Positions 14,975 to 22,982 of a stretch of 27,719 nt of DNA are shown one piece after another. Numbering within the stretch: the first letter of the stretch is position 1; every line of letters begins with the position of its first letter. Location of the stretch: contig SFNC01000016.1 in the NCBI GenBank assembly GCA_004554255.1, forward strand, positions 1-27,719, written 5' to 3'. Source of the stretch: Bacteroidales bacterium. Lineage in GTDB: Bacteria > Bacteroidota > Bacteroidia > Bacteroidales > Muribaculaceae. The notes under the pieces were generated by a model, which was not told where the DNA came from, made no database searches, and was given only the letters and a program-made list of their open reading frames with translations. Both the position numbers and the translations under genes were made by a program.

Positions 14975-16552
14975 ATGAAAATTACTCTTCCCGACAAGAC
15001 TGACCAATCGGCCCCCGATGTCCTGAATACCTCCGCAGGACACGCCGTAATTATAGGTGCCAACGGTGCCGGCAAGACTCGCTTCTCTCGGTTTCTTGCG
15101 CAATCCCTTGGCGACAAAGCCTTTACCCTCAATGTTGTGGACGCCTTGTTCAACAGCACGGAAACGGGCGGCGCCACCTCGGACATCGCCGCAATATACA
15201 ACGCGTCCATCATCCCGACGTACGAGAAAGAACGACGCCAGACAGACCTGGAACGCCTGCTGGCCCTGCTGATAAACGACGAGCTCGTTAATCTGCTCAA
15301 CCACAAATTTGTACACCCCGGCTCGGAATTGCGCCGGACAAGGCTTGACCGCCTAATCGAAATGTGGCACAGGATTTTTCCAGACAACCGCGTACTCGTG
15401 GACAACGGCAGGCTACTGTTCAGCTCGGCGGAAAGCTCCGACCTATTCCCCGCACGCCGACTCAGCCATGGCGAACGTGCCGTGCTATATTACGGCGCAG
15501 CAATACTTTACGCGCCGGAGCACGCAATAATTTTTGCCGACAGCCCCGAAATGTTCCTCCACCCCGCCACAATGCAGTCGCTATGGAACGAGCTGGAAGA
15601 CCTTCGCCCCGACTGCACAATTATTTATGTGACGCACGACCTGGAATTTGCCGCCTCGCGTACCGGCGCCCCCGTTATATGGGTCCGCGCATGCGACACT
15701 GCCAACTCCACGTGGGACTACTCCGTAATGCCGCCACAGGATTCCATTGACGACAAGCTGTATATGGCCATCCTGGGCGAGCGACGCTCAGTGCTGTTCA
15801 TCGAGGGCGACCAGCGCTCCATAGACTCGAGGCTGTACCCGCTTATCTTCCCCGACAAGTCCGTAAAACCACTCGGCAGCTGCAACAAGGTCATTGAGTC
15901 AACCCGCACTTTTAACGACCTAAACGGCCTACACCACATGTCGGCGATGGGTATCGTGGACCGCGATAGACGCGACATCGCAGAGGTCGCATACCTGCGC
16001 CGGAAGAACATCATGGTCCCCGAAGTCGCCGAAATAGAGAATATTCTGTTGCTGCCGGAGGTTATAAGGGCCGTTGCAAAGGCCTGCGGGAAAGACCCGG
16101 CGCATGTTTTCTCGTCCGTTTGCCGCTCCATTTTATCAATGTTCCGCCATGATTTGCGCCAACAGGCGCTGATGCACACCAGGCATCGTGTCAAGAAAAC
16201 CATGGAATACCGCATTGACGGTCGCTTCCAGAACATCGGCGAGCTCGAAAAACACATAAACGACCTGGTGATTCGCATGAATCCCCGACAACTTTACGAG
16301 TCCTTCTGCAAAGAATTCCATAAAATGCTCTCCGCCAACGACTACAACGCGATACTGCAGGTCTACAACCAGAAATCCATGCTCTCCGGATGCAATGTGG
16401 CTGGCTTGTGCGGTCTGCACAACAAGGAGGAGTACATAAACACCATTATGGATATTCTGCGTGGCGATGCCCCCGAGGCGCCCGAAATACGCAGAGCCGT
16501 GCGCAATGCCCTCAGGGCCGATGCCGACTACTCAGACGGGACAGGCAAATAA
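14975..16552 (+). CDS. ABC/OLD-type ATPase fused to a DUF4435 TOPRIM-like domain (PARIS-like, single-chain)
   Basis: This 525-residue cytosolic protein has two parts. Residues 1-250 form an ABC-like ATPase: Walker A GANGAGKT (28-35), signature LSHGERAV (163-170), Walker B IIFADSPE (185-192) and switch His in VTHD (His221). Residues 270-520 look like the TOPRIM/DUF4435 nuclease-type domain: FIEGD (Glu277), VDRDRRD (Asp329, Asp331) and VPEVAEIENILL (349-360). An AAA_15 ATPase with a DUF4435 protein is the AriA/AriB pair of the PARIS anti-phage system, and fused versions exist. Fusion of both parts here is seen; a defence function is inferred. An OLD-family nuclease or a housekeeping DNA/RNA repair role is the alternative. 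It is a single-gene unit, and its last 21 bases overlap the convergent ABC gene. Base composition resembles its neighbours, so recent transfer is not evident. Confidence 0.75.
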   Translation: MKITLPDKTDQSAPDVLNTSAGHAVIIGANGAGKTRFSRFLAQSLGDKAFTLNVVDALFNSTETGGATSDIAAIYNASIIPTYEKERRQTDLERLLALLINDELVNLLNHKFVHPGSELRRTRLDRLIEMWHRIFPDNRVLVDNGRLLFSSAESSDLFPARRLSHGERAVLYYGAAILYAPEHAIIFADSPEMFLHPATMQSLWNELEDLRPDCTIIYVTHDLEFAASRTGAPVIWVRACDTANSTWDYSVMPPQDSIDDKLYMAILGERRSVLFIEGDQRSIDSRLYPLIFPDKSVKPLGSCNKVIESTRTFNDLNGLHHMSAMGIVDRDRRDIAEVAYLRRKNIMVPEVAEIENILLLPEVIRAVAKACGKDPAHVFSSVCRSILSMFRHDLRQQALMHTRHRVKKTMEYRIDGRFQNIGELEKHINDLVIRMNPRQLYESFCKEFHKMLSANDYNAILQVYNQKSMLSGCNVAGLCGLHNKEEYINTIMDILRGDAPEAPEIRRAVRNALRADADYSDGTGK

Positions 16553-17272
16553 TCGCTCTATCACCCCCGACTCCGTGATGGCCTGCACCGGTCCGTTCTC
16601 CAGATGCGGCGGATTTATAAGCGCCAGTGCGTCAGCGAGTTTCACAGCGATATCAAGCTCGTGCGTACTGAAAAGCACACATTTGTTCCGCCGATGGGCA
16701 AGGTCGGCAAGCAGCTTGCACAGCGCATAACGGTTTGGTATATCCAAAAACGACGTTGGCTCGTCAAGCAAGAGTACCGGCGTGTCCTGTGCCAACGCCC
16801 GTGCAATCATAATGCGCTGATACTCACCGTCCGACAGCGTATCTATATCGCGCATGCCGTATTCGGCCATACCCACATCGGCAAGCGCGGTGTCCACAGC
16901 CTCATTGTCGGCGGCGGAAAGCCGCCCTATCCAGTTTGTGTAAGGTGCCCTTCCCATAGCCACAATATCGCGGCAACGCATCGCCGCGATACGCTGCCGC
17001 CCCGTGGAGACAAACGACAGCGAGCGCGCCACCAGCGCCGGCGAGGCCTTGTGCAAATCCCGCCCGCAGACTTCTATAACTCCCTGATAATTGGTATTCA
17101 GGCCGGCTATCGCGCGCAGCAATGTGCTTTTTCCCGTGCCGTTACGGCCTATCAGCGCCGTCAGCGTAGACCCGCACATAGACGTGTTCACATCGCTCAG
17201 CAGACGGCGGCTCCCGAAGCCTATACCGAAGTCCTTGAACTGTATCAGCCGGTTATCATCGCTCATAATCAT
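16532..17272 (-). CDS. ABC transporter ATP-binding protein, FecE/BtuD-type (iron-siderophore, haem or cobalamin)
   Basis: Cytosolic ATPase that powers import of an iron complex or cobalamin. The 246 residues carry Walker A GRNGTGKST (42-50), a Q-loop region near FVSTGRQRIAAM, signature LSDGEYQR, Walker B LLLDEPTSFLD and the switch His in STHELD. The LSDGE signature and SVVxxGRxPY-like segment (DIVAMGRAPYTNW) are typical of the FecE/FepC/BtuD group. It overlaps the permease gene by 4 bases (ATGA) and is the last gene of the minus-strand run. Its 3' end overlaps the convergent ATPase-DUF4435 gene by 21 bases. The substrate cannot be told from the sequence. Confidence 0.9.
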   Translation of the reverse strand: MIMSDDNRLIQFKDFGIGFGSRRLLSDVNTSMCGSTLTALIGRNGTGKSTLLRAIAGLNTNYQGVIEVCGRDLHKASPALVARSLSFVSTGRQRIAAMRCRDIVAMGRAPYTNWIGRLSAADNEAVDTALADVGMAEYGMRDIDTLSDGEYQRIMIARALAQDTPVLLLDEPTSFLDIPNRYALCKLLADLAHRRNKCVLFSTHELDIAVKLADALALINPPHLENGPVQAITESGVIERLFACPV

Positions 17273-18264
17273 CTGTTTTTAAGCACAATCCATACCACTA
17301 CCGGAATACCCAACAGCGCCGTCACCGCATTTATCGGGAAGGCGAACTGCTTGGCCACAATATCGCAGACAAGCATCACGGCCACTCCCGCCAGGAAAGC
17401 GCCCGGCACTAAAATCCGGTGGTCCGAATTATTGAATATCAGCCGCGCTACATGCGGCATTGCCAGGCCGATAAAGCCTATCGGGCCACAGAATGCCGTG
17501 ACCGTACCGGCAAGCAGGGTCGTGCTCAGGAACAGCAGAGTACGGCTCCGGCGCACATCCAGCCCCATGGTGCGGGCATACTCCTCGCCAAGCAACAGCA
17601 TATTCAGCGATTTCACCGTCACCACCGCCAGCACCAGGCCCACGGCGACAGCCGTACCCATGACGGTCATCTGCGACCATGTCACCTCGCCGAGCGACCC
17701 CATAGTCCACACCACGTAGCTCTTCAGCGACTCCTCATTGCTCAGATACTGCAATATCTGCACCACCGCGGCTATCGCCGACGAGAACATCATGCCAAGT
17801 ATCAGTATCACCATTATGTCGCGGATACGGTGCGCCAATGCGCCTATCATCACCAGTACAAGCGCCGAGCCTATCCACGCCATGCCGGCAGTGCCGAGCT
17901 CGTTACCCAATGCGCTGACTCCCAACATCGGCGCACCAAGCATGAACACGGCCACGCCAAGGCTGGCTCCCGAGCTGATACCCAACACGTAAGGCCCCGC
18001 AAGCGGGTTGCGGAATAGCGTCTGCATCTGCAGTCCGCTAACCGTAAGCGCACCGCCCACAAGGACTGCCGCAACGGCCTTGCACATGCGTATGTCTATA
18101 ACTATGCGGCGGGTGGCTTCCGGGCAGTCACCGCCGGTTATCGCCGCCCACACATCCCCCACGGAGAGGTCCACACTGCCTGTGGCGAGGTCAAGCACAA
18201 ATAGTGCCAGTACCACGACAGTCAGTACGACAAACAACAGTGGAGCAGACCTGCGCATGGCCAT
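17269..18264 (-). CDS. FecCD/BtuC-family ABC transporter permease
   Basis: Inner-membrane permease for an iron-siderophore, haem or cobalamin importer. The 331 residues are almost entirely hydrophobic helices (about ten), as in BtuC. Family hallmarks include RIVIDIRMCKAVAAVLVGGALTVSGL-type sequence near 50-75, FRNPLAGPYVLGISSGASLG (about 88-107), and FCGPIGFIGLAMPHVAR (about 260-275) before the coupling loop. Its start codon overlaps the stop of porX by one base (TGATG), and its own end overlaps the ATPase start by four, so translation of all three is coupled. No substrate-binding protein or TonB-dependent receptor gene is present in the window, so the partner must lie elsewhere. Confidence 0.92.
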   Translation of the reverse strand: MAMRRSAPLLFVVLTVVVLALFVLDLATGSVDLSVGDVWAAITGGDCPEATRRIVIDIRMCKAVAAVLVGGALTVSGLQMQTLFRNPLAGPYVLGISSGASLGVAVFMLGAPMLGVSALGNELGTAGMAWIGSALVLVMIGALAHRIRDIMVILILGMMFSSAIAAVVQILQYLSNEESLKSYVVWTMGSLGEVTWSQMTVMGTAVAVGLVLAVVTVKSLNMLLLGEEYARTMGLDVRRSRTLLFLSTTLLAGTVTAFCGPIGFIGLAMPHVARLIFNNSDHRILVPGAFLAGVAVMLVCDIVAKQFAFPINAVTALLGIPVVVWIVLKNR

Positions 18265-19820
18265 CAGAGGCTTGACTTGGGGGTTAGCGTTATCAGCGGT
18301 ATCAGCATCTCCTCCAGGGATATGCCGCCATGCTGGAATGTGTCCGTATAATACTGCACATAGTGGTTATAATTGTTGGGATAAGCGAAAAAATCGCGCC
18401 CCGTGGCAAAAATATACGTCGACGACACATTCGGCGACGGCAGTCCGAACCGCTCCGGCCGCTTTATCTCGTAAACCTGCTTGGGGTTGTAATTCAGGTT
18501 CTTGCCCACTTTATAGCGCAGATTGGTGTTTGTGGCCTTGTCGCCCACCACTTTTATCGGATTGTTCACGCGGATAGTGCCATGGTCGGTGGTCAGCACC
18601 ACCTTCCAGCCCTTGTCCGCAGCCTTGCGCAGAAGCTCTATGGCCGTGCTGTGCCGGAACCATGAGGCCGACAGCGACCGGTATGCAGCGTTTGTTCCCG
18701 CAAGCTCGCGTATCATCCTGGACTCGGTGCGCGCATGGCTGAGCATGTCTATAAAGTTGAATACCACCACATTGAGATCATTGTCCTGCAGCGAGTTGAA
18801 GTCACGGAGAAGCTTCTCGCCGTCAGCCGCCGTGTTCACCTTGTTATAGCTGAACCGGCAATTGCGGCGATAGCGGCTGAATAGCGTTGCTATCAGCGGG
18901 CTCTCGTTGAGATTCTTGCCCTCCTCGCTGTCCTCGTCCACCCACAGGTCCGGGAACATCCGCTCTATATCCACCGGCATCAGGCCCGAAAAAATGGCAT
19001 TTCGAGCATACTGCGTGGCAGTGGGGAGGATTGCCGTGTACAAATCCTCCTTAAAGCTGAATGTCTCGGCAAGCATCGGCTTTATTACTCTCCATTGGTC
19101 CAGGCGGAAATTGTCAATCAGCACAAACAGCACCTTCTCGCCCTTGTCAAGCAACGGGAACACCGAATTATGGAACACGCGCGGCGACATCAGCGGCACG
19201 TCATCAGCGATTTCACGCCCCACCCAGTCCTCGTAATTGCGGCGTACGAACTTGTTGAATTCCGAGTTTGCCTCGGTCTTCTGCATGTCCAGCAGCTGGT
19301 CCATGTTGGTATCCGTCTCGGCGAGTTCCATCTCCCAGAACACCAGCTTGGAGTATATCTCCTTCCAGTCCTCCAGCGACCCCGCCGTATTTATCATCTC
19401 GGACAGGCGTGCAAACTCGCGGCGATAGTCCACGGTAGCCTGCTCGGACACCAACTGCTCGCTGTGCAGATACTTCTTCAGGGCAATGAGTATCTGATTC
19501 GGATTCACCGGTTTTATCAGATAATCAGCGATTTTGCTGCCCACAGCCTGGTCCATGATATTCTCCTCCTCGCTTTTGGTTATCATTATCACGGGGATAT
19601 GCGGAGCGTCCTGTTTTATGCGCGAGAGCGTCTCCAGGCCGGTGAGGCCGGGCATGTTCTCGTCGAGAATAATAAGGTCAAAATGCTCGGCGCGCACCAT
19701 ATCAAGGGCGTCCCGGCCATTATTGGCCGTAGAGACATCATAACCCTTGTTACGGAGGAACATCAGATGGGGTTTCAGCAGGTCGATTTCGTCATCGGCC
19801 CAAAGTATGCGGTGTGCCAT
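18264..19820 (-). CDS. porX: Type IX secretion response regulator PorX (receiver plus PglZ domain)
   Basis: PorX is the response regulator that controls T9SS genes with PorY and the ECF factor SigP, and its C-terminal domain is a zinc-dependent phosphodiesterase acting on linear oligonucleotides. The 518 residues show a receiver domain (1-120) with acidic pocket Asp9/Asp10, phospho-acceptor Asp53 in IILDENMPG, Thr81 and Lys103 in LIKPVNP. A helical linker (about 120-200) precedes the PglZ/alkaline-phosphatase-like domain: VLFVLIDNFRLDQW, ILPTATQYARNAIFSG with the metal-site Thr, and LTTDHGTIRV with Asp-His metal ligands. All expected catalytic residues appear intact. It sits 34 bases after porW and one base overlaps the permease gene. 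No PorY kinase or SigP gene is in the window. Confidence 0.95.
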   Translation of the reverse strand: MAHRILWADDEIDLLKPHLMFLRNKGYDVSTANNGRDALDMVRAEHFDLIILDENMPGLTGLETLSRIKQDAPHIPVIMITKSEEENIMDQAVGSKIADYLIKPVNPNQILIALKKYLHSEQLVSEQATVDYRREFARLSEMINTAGSLEDWKEIYSKLVFWEMELAETDTNMDQLLDMQKTEANSEFNKFVRRNYEDWVGREIADDVPLMSPRVFHNSVFPLLDKGEKVLFVLIDNFRLDQWRVIKPMLAETFSFKEDLYTAILPTATQYARNAIFSGLMPVDIERMFPDLWVDEDSEEGKNLNESPLIATLFSRYRRNCRFSYNKVNTAADGEKLLRDFNSLQDNDLNVVVFNFIDMLSHARTESRMIRELAGTNAAYRSLSASWFRHSTAIELLRKAADKGWKVVLTTDHGTIRVNNPIKVVGDKATNTNLRYKVGKNLNYNPKQVYEIKRPERFGLPSPNVSSTYIFATGRDFFAYPNNYNHYVQYYTDTFQHGGISLEEMLIPLITLTPKSSL

Positions 19821-19854
19821 TAAAAACTGGTATGTAATCGGTTAGTAAGTTCTG

Positions 19855-22800
19855 TTATGGTTCAAGCAGCGGATCGTCATCGCCCTCGCTGCCCGGGTCG
19901 TAAACCGGCGTCGTGGGCTTGGGTTTCGGTTTCGGTGCAGGTTTCTGGGCCGGTTTGGTCTCCGGCTTAGTAGCAGGTTTGGGCTTGGGAGCCGGCTCCG
20001 GTTTGGTTTCCGGTTTTACTTCCGGTTTGGCCTCAGGAACAACCTCAGGCTCAGGCTTCGGGTCCTCCACCACTGTCGGCGGGTCGGTCTTGCGCAGCTC
20101 CTCGGCTTCCTCGGCCTCGTCAAGGGTCTCTATCTCCTGATAGGGCAGGATATCGGCCTGCGCATCCTTGTAATTCTGCTCCTCAAGGAACTTGAAATAG
20201 TCCTCCAGGCTGCCGCCGCTGTGCAACAGGGCGTCGAAGTTCGGCGCAGAGATCACCACCGGACGGACGCCCGCCGGCAACTTGAAGTCCTGCGACGACG
20301 CCATAACACGGCGGTAATGGTTCAGCTCGGACATATTGCCGAAATCCTTGACTGCAATCATGCCCAACTGACCGAAATTCATCTGCTCAAGGTCGAAATC
20401 CTTAACCACAAACGAGCGGAAATTATGGCGCGCGATGTTATACAGCAGCTCGTTGGAGTTGACCTGCGAGGTCGGGAACACGAACACTAACAGCTGGCGG
20501 TCCTCGGGATTCAGCTGGAATTCTATATCTCCATCGCCGGTTGCCGTGGAATCATTGCCGAGGCTCACCGTCCATATCATGTTGCGCATGGTCTTGTTCT
20601 CGCCGGTGGTGTTTAGGGTGCGGCCCGCCGCCATGCCCTTCAGCCATGCCGACGCCACGGGGGTGAGGTCGGTGTCCGGATAACGCTCCAGCAGCGTGCG
20701 CAGGGTTGCGTTGAACTGCTCGGGCTTGCGCTCGGTCACGTATGCCAGGGCCTCCAGGAACATGAATTTAGGCATAAGTTTCGACATGGGATACCGTTTG
20801 GCCACATCGGCGTAAATGCTGTGCACGGCCCTGTTGTCATTGGCCATGTAAGCATCGTAGGCGTTCTCGTACAGCGCCTGCTGCTCTTTCTCCATGTTGC
20901 GCAGACTCTCTATATAATCGGGATTGCGCAGGGCCAGGCCGTACTTGGAGTCGGCAAAGTCATGCAGAATAAGCTGACGGTACTGCTCGGCACGCGCGGT
21001 ATCGCCCATGCGCATATACATCAGATACAGGTTATAATACACATCCAGGCGATAGATATTGTCGGGATAGTCCTTGAGCAGACGGTCAAAAGTAGATTCC
21101 GCAGCCGGGAAATCCTCCATTTTATCCTTCAGTATCACACCGATGTTGTACAGTCCTTCCTGGATAATATTATTTGCGTTCTCCTTCTGTTCGGGCGAGA
21201 ACGGAATCTGTTTCATGTAATACTCGGGATAATGCGGGTCGTCGGCGCGCTTCATCTGCTCGCGCTCCTCCTTTGTCATCTCGTTTTCGTTAGGCTCGGT
21301 GGACGTAGAATCAGCATCGGCAGACTCCGACGAGGACGACTCCGAGCCGAAATCATCCATATTGAACGATGCCTTGTTGCGGCGGCGCCAGTTGTCCTCC
21401 AGCTTACGCGAGCCCCAGCGGCGCTGGAACTCCTGACGTCCGGAGTTACGTGCCTGTGTATTATAGAAATACCACGAGTCGTCAGTGTTGATATTGTACT
21501 GCTGAGGCGCCTTGTTGTTCTGGTTCATCTGCGCCTCGTTCTGCGATTTGTTGGCCTCGTACTCCTCGCGTCGGGCCGCCTCGGCCTCCTCTATTTCCTT
21601 TTTCGCAAGCTCGCGAATTATGGTATTTATCACCTCGGACCGTTTAAGGGAATCCATGGAGGCAAGCCGCAGCAGCGAATCCTGCAGGTTCACGTTCTGC
21701 GAGTACACCGCCAGCTCGTCAAGGACATCGCTGCGGCGCTTCAGCACCGGCAGATTCGGGAAGTTGTCCGGCAGCAAAGGCACGCCCTGCGCATAGCATG
21801 GCTGAGCCAGCTCATACTCCCGGCGGTCATAATACAGACCGCCTAACTTTATCTGTGCCAGCGCCTTGTCTATGCCGCCGCGGGTGCTTTTCTGCACAGC
21901 TTCCTCGTAACTGCGCATGGCACGCACAGTATCGCGGCGCGACAGGTACAGATTGCCTATCGCGTAGTATATCTGGTCCAGATACTCCTTGTTGCGGTCG
22001 TAACGCGTCATGCGCCGCAGGGCTTTGACTTCTTTTTCTATGTCCGTACCGGTAAACACCTCGCTCTGCTTGATGCGCGCGTTGAATTTGGTGCGGTACG
22101 AGGCCGACGACGCCGATGCCGCCTTGCCAAACATATTATACGCCGCAGTTTTGTCGCCTATGCGCTCAAGTACCTGTCCGGCAAGGAATTGCAGCCTGGT
22201 TTTCTGCGCGCCCGACGACAGTTTCACAGCCTCGTTCAGGTATGGCACAGCCGCTTGGTAGTTTTCTTCCTTTATCCGCAGCTCGGCAAAGTCCAGATTG
22301 TACAGCAGGCGGTTCGTCTTGTTTGTAAGCTCTTCGGGTTTTATTCTGGTGATGATTGACTCGGCCTCGAATAGCCAGTCCAAGGCAAGATAACTGCGTG
22401 CCTGCCAGAGTTTTGCCTCAACTACTGTATTCGGCAGCCACGAAAAATGCCTGGATGTATAGAAAAACGTGGAAGCCGCGCCCAAAAAATCGCCGTTCAT
22501 GTACTGGCTGCGGCCCATCAGCAGCCAGTCGTTATGCAGAAACGGGTTATACTCGTCGCGTTTCAGCCACGCCTTGTATTTGGGGTCGCTGCTGCGGCCG
22601 CGTTTTCGCGCCGGTTTCTTGGTGATTGACCTTAGCTGGATAGCCTTCTGGGCCTTCTCTATCGAGCGTGTGAAATCGCCCTGCGGCTGGGGTGCCTTGG
22701 GATTGTTCTTGGCCTCCGCCGGGTGCAGATACACCATCTGGGAATAATCGTCCTCATAGCCCTTTTCCATATCCTCCAGCGTCTCGGTATAGTGTTTGTC

Positions 22801-22953
22801 GCCGTTGAAGTGGATATTGTAACGGGTTATGAAGGCCGTGTACTGACGCGACAGCGCGGTATTCTTCTTGCGGGCGTTACAGCCACAGAGCACCGCCACC
22901 ACCGTCAGCAACACTGCCAGTGCGCATAAATTTCTGATTCGGTTCCTATACAT
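19855..22953 (-). CDS. porW: T9SS-associated TPR lipoprotein PorW/SprE
   Basis: PorW (SprE in gliding bacteria) is a lipoprotein needed for T9SS function, thought to link the translocon to the PorK/PorN ring. The 1032 residues begin with a lipoprotein signal (Cys25 in VLCGCNARKK), then the family opening YTAFITRYNIHFNGDKHYTETLEDM. Tetratricopeptide-type helical repeats follow to about 420 and again around 610-770, separated by an acidic, Glu/Ser-rich linker (SESSSSESADADSTS). A conserved region with LLVFVFPTSQVNSNELLYNIARHNF near 830 comes before the end. The last 65 residues are an unusual Pro/Lys/Glu repeat tail (KPEPE, KPETK, KPKPK) ending DDDPLLEP. It is in one transcription unit with porX. 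Confidence 0.9.
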   Translation of the reverse strand: MYRNRIRNLCALAVLLTVVAVLCGCNARKKNTALSRQYTAFITRYNIHFNGDKHYTETLEDMEKGYEDDYSQMVYLHPAEAKNNPKAPQPQGDFTRSIEKAQKAIQLRSITKKPARKRGRSSDPKYKAWLKRDEYNPFLHNDWLLMGRSQYMNGDFLGAASTFFYTSRHFSWLPNTVVEAKLWQARSYLALDWLFEAESIITRIKPEELTNKTNRLLYNLDFAELRIKEENYQAAVPYLNEAVKLSSGAQKTRLQFLAGQVLERIGDKTAAYNMFGKAASASSASYRTKFNARIKQSEVFTGTDIEKEVKALRRMTRYDRNKEYLDQIYYAIGNLYLSRRDTVRAMRSYEEAVQKSTRGGIDKALAQIKLGGLYYDRREYELAQPCYAQGVPLLPDNFPNLPVLKRRSDVLDELAVYSQNVNLQDSLLRLASMDSLKRSEVINTIIRELAKKEIEEAEAARREEYEANKSQNEAQMNQNNKAPQQYNINTDDSWYFYNTQARNSGRQEFQRRWGSRKLEDNWRRRNKASFNMDDFGSESSSSESADADSTSTEPNENEMTKEEREQMKRADDPHYPEYYMKQIPFSPEQKENANNIIQEGLYNIGVILKDKMEDFPAAESTFDRLLKDYPDNIYRLDVYYNLYLMYMRMGDTARAEQYRQLILHDFADSKYGLALRNPDYIESLRNMEKEQQALYENAYDAYMANDNRAVHSIYADVAKRYPMSKLMPKFMFLEALAYVTERKPEQFNATLRTLLERYPDTDLTPVASAWLKGMAAGRTLNTTGENKTMRNMIWTVSLGNDSTATGDGDIEFQLNPEDRQLLVFVFPTSQVNSNELLYNIARHNFRSFVVKDFDLEQMNFGQLGMIAVKDFGNMSELNHYRRVMASSQDFKLPAGVRPVVISAPNFDALLHSGGSLEDYFKFLEEQNYKDAQADILPYQEIETLDEAEEAEELRKTDPPTVVEDPKPEPEVVPEAKPEVKPETKPEPAPKPKPATKPETKPAQKPAPKPKPKPTTPVYDPGSEGDDDPLLEP

Positions 22954-22982
22954 TATAATATATAACGTAAAAGGGGGGCTGG

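Noticed and set aside
16604..17719. 371-codon plus-strand frame across the ABC transporter genes
   Set aside because: It is antisense to two well-supported ABC genes, is rich in Arg/His as antisense shadows usually are, and crosses their boundary.
19900..20070. Repeated G/T-rich hexamers as a CRISPR-like or tandem-repeat array
   Set aside because: The repeats are explained by the Pro/Lys/Glu codons of the PorW tail in the correct frame, with no spacer structure.
20821..21846. 341-codon hydrophobic plus-strand frame opposite porW
   Set aside because: Its hydrophobicity is the complement of Glu/Lys/Gln-rich TPR codons; the minus-strand frame has a lipoprotein signal and family motifs.
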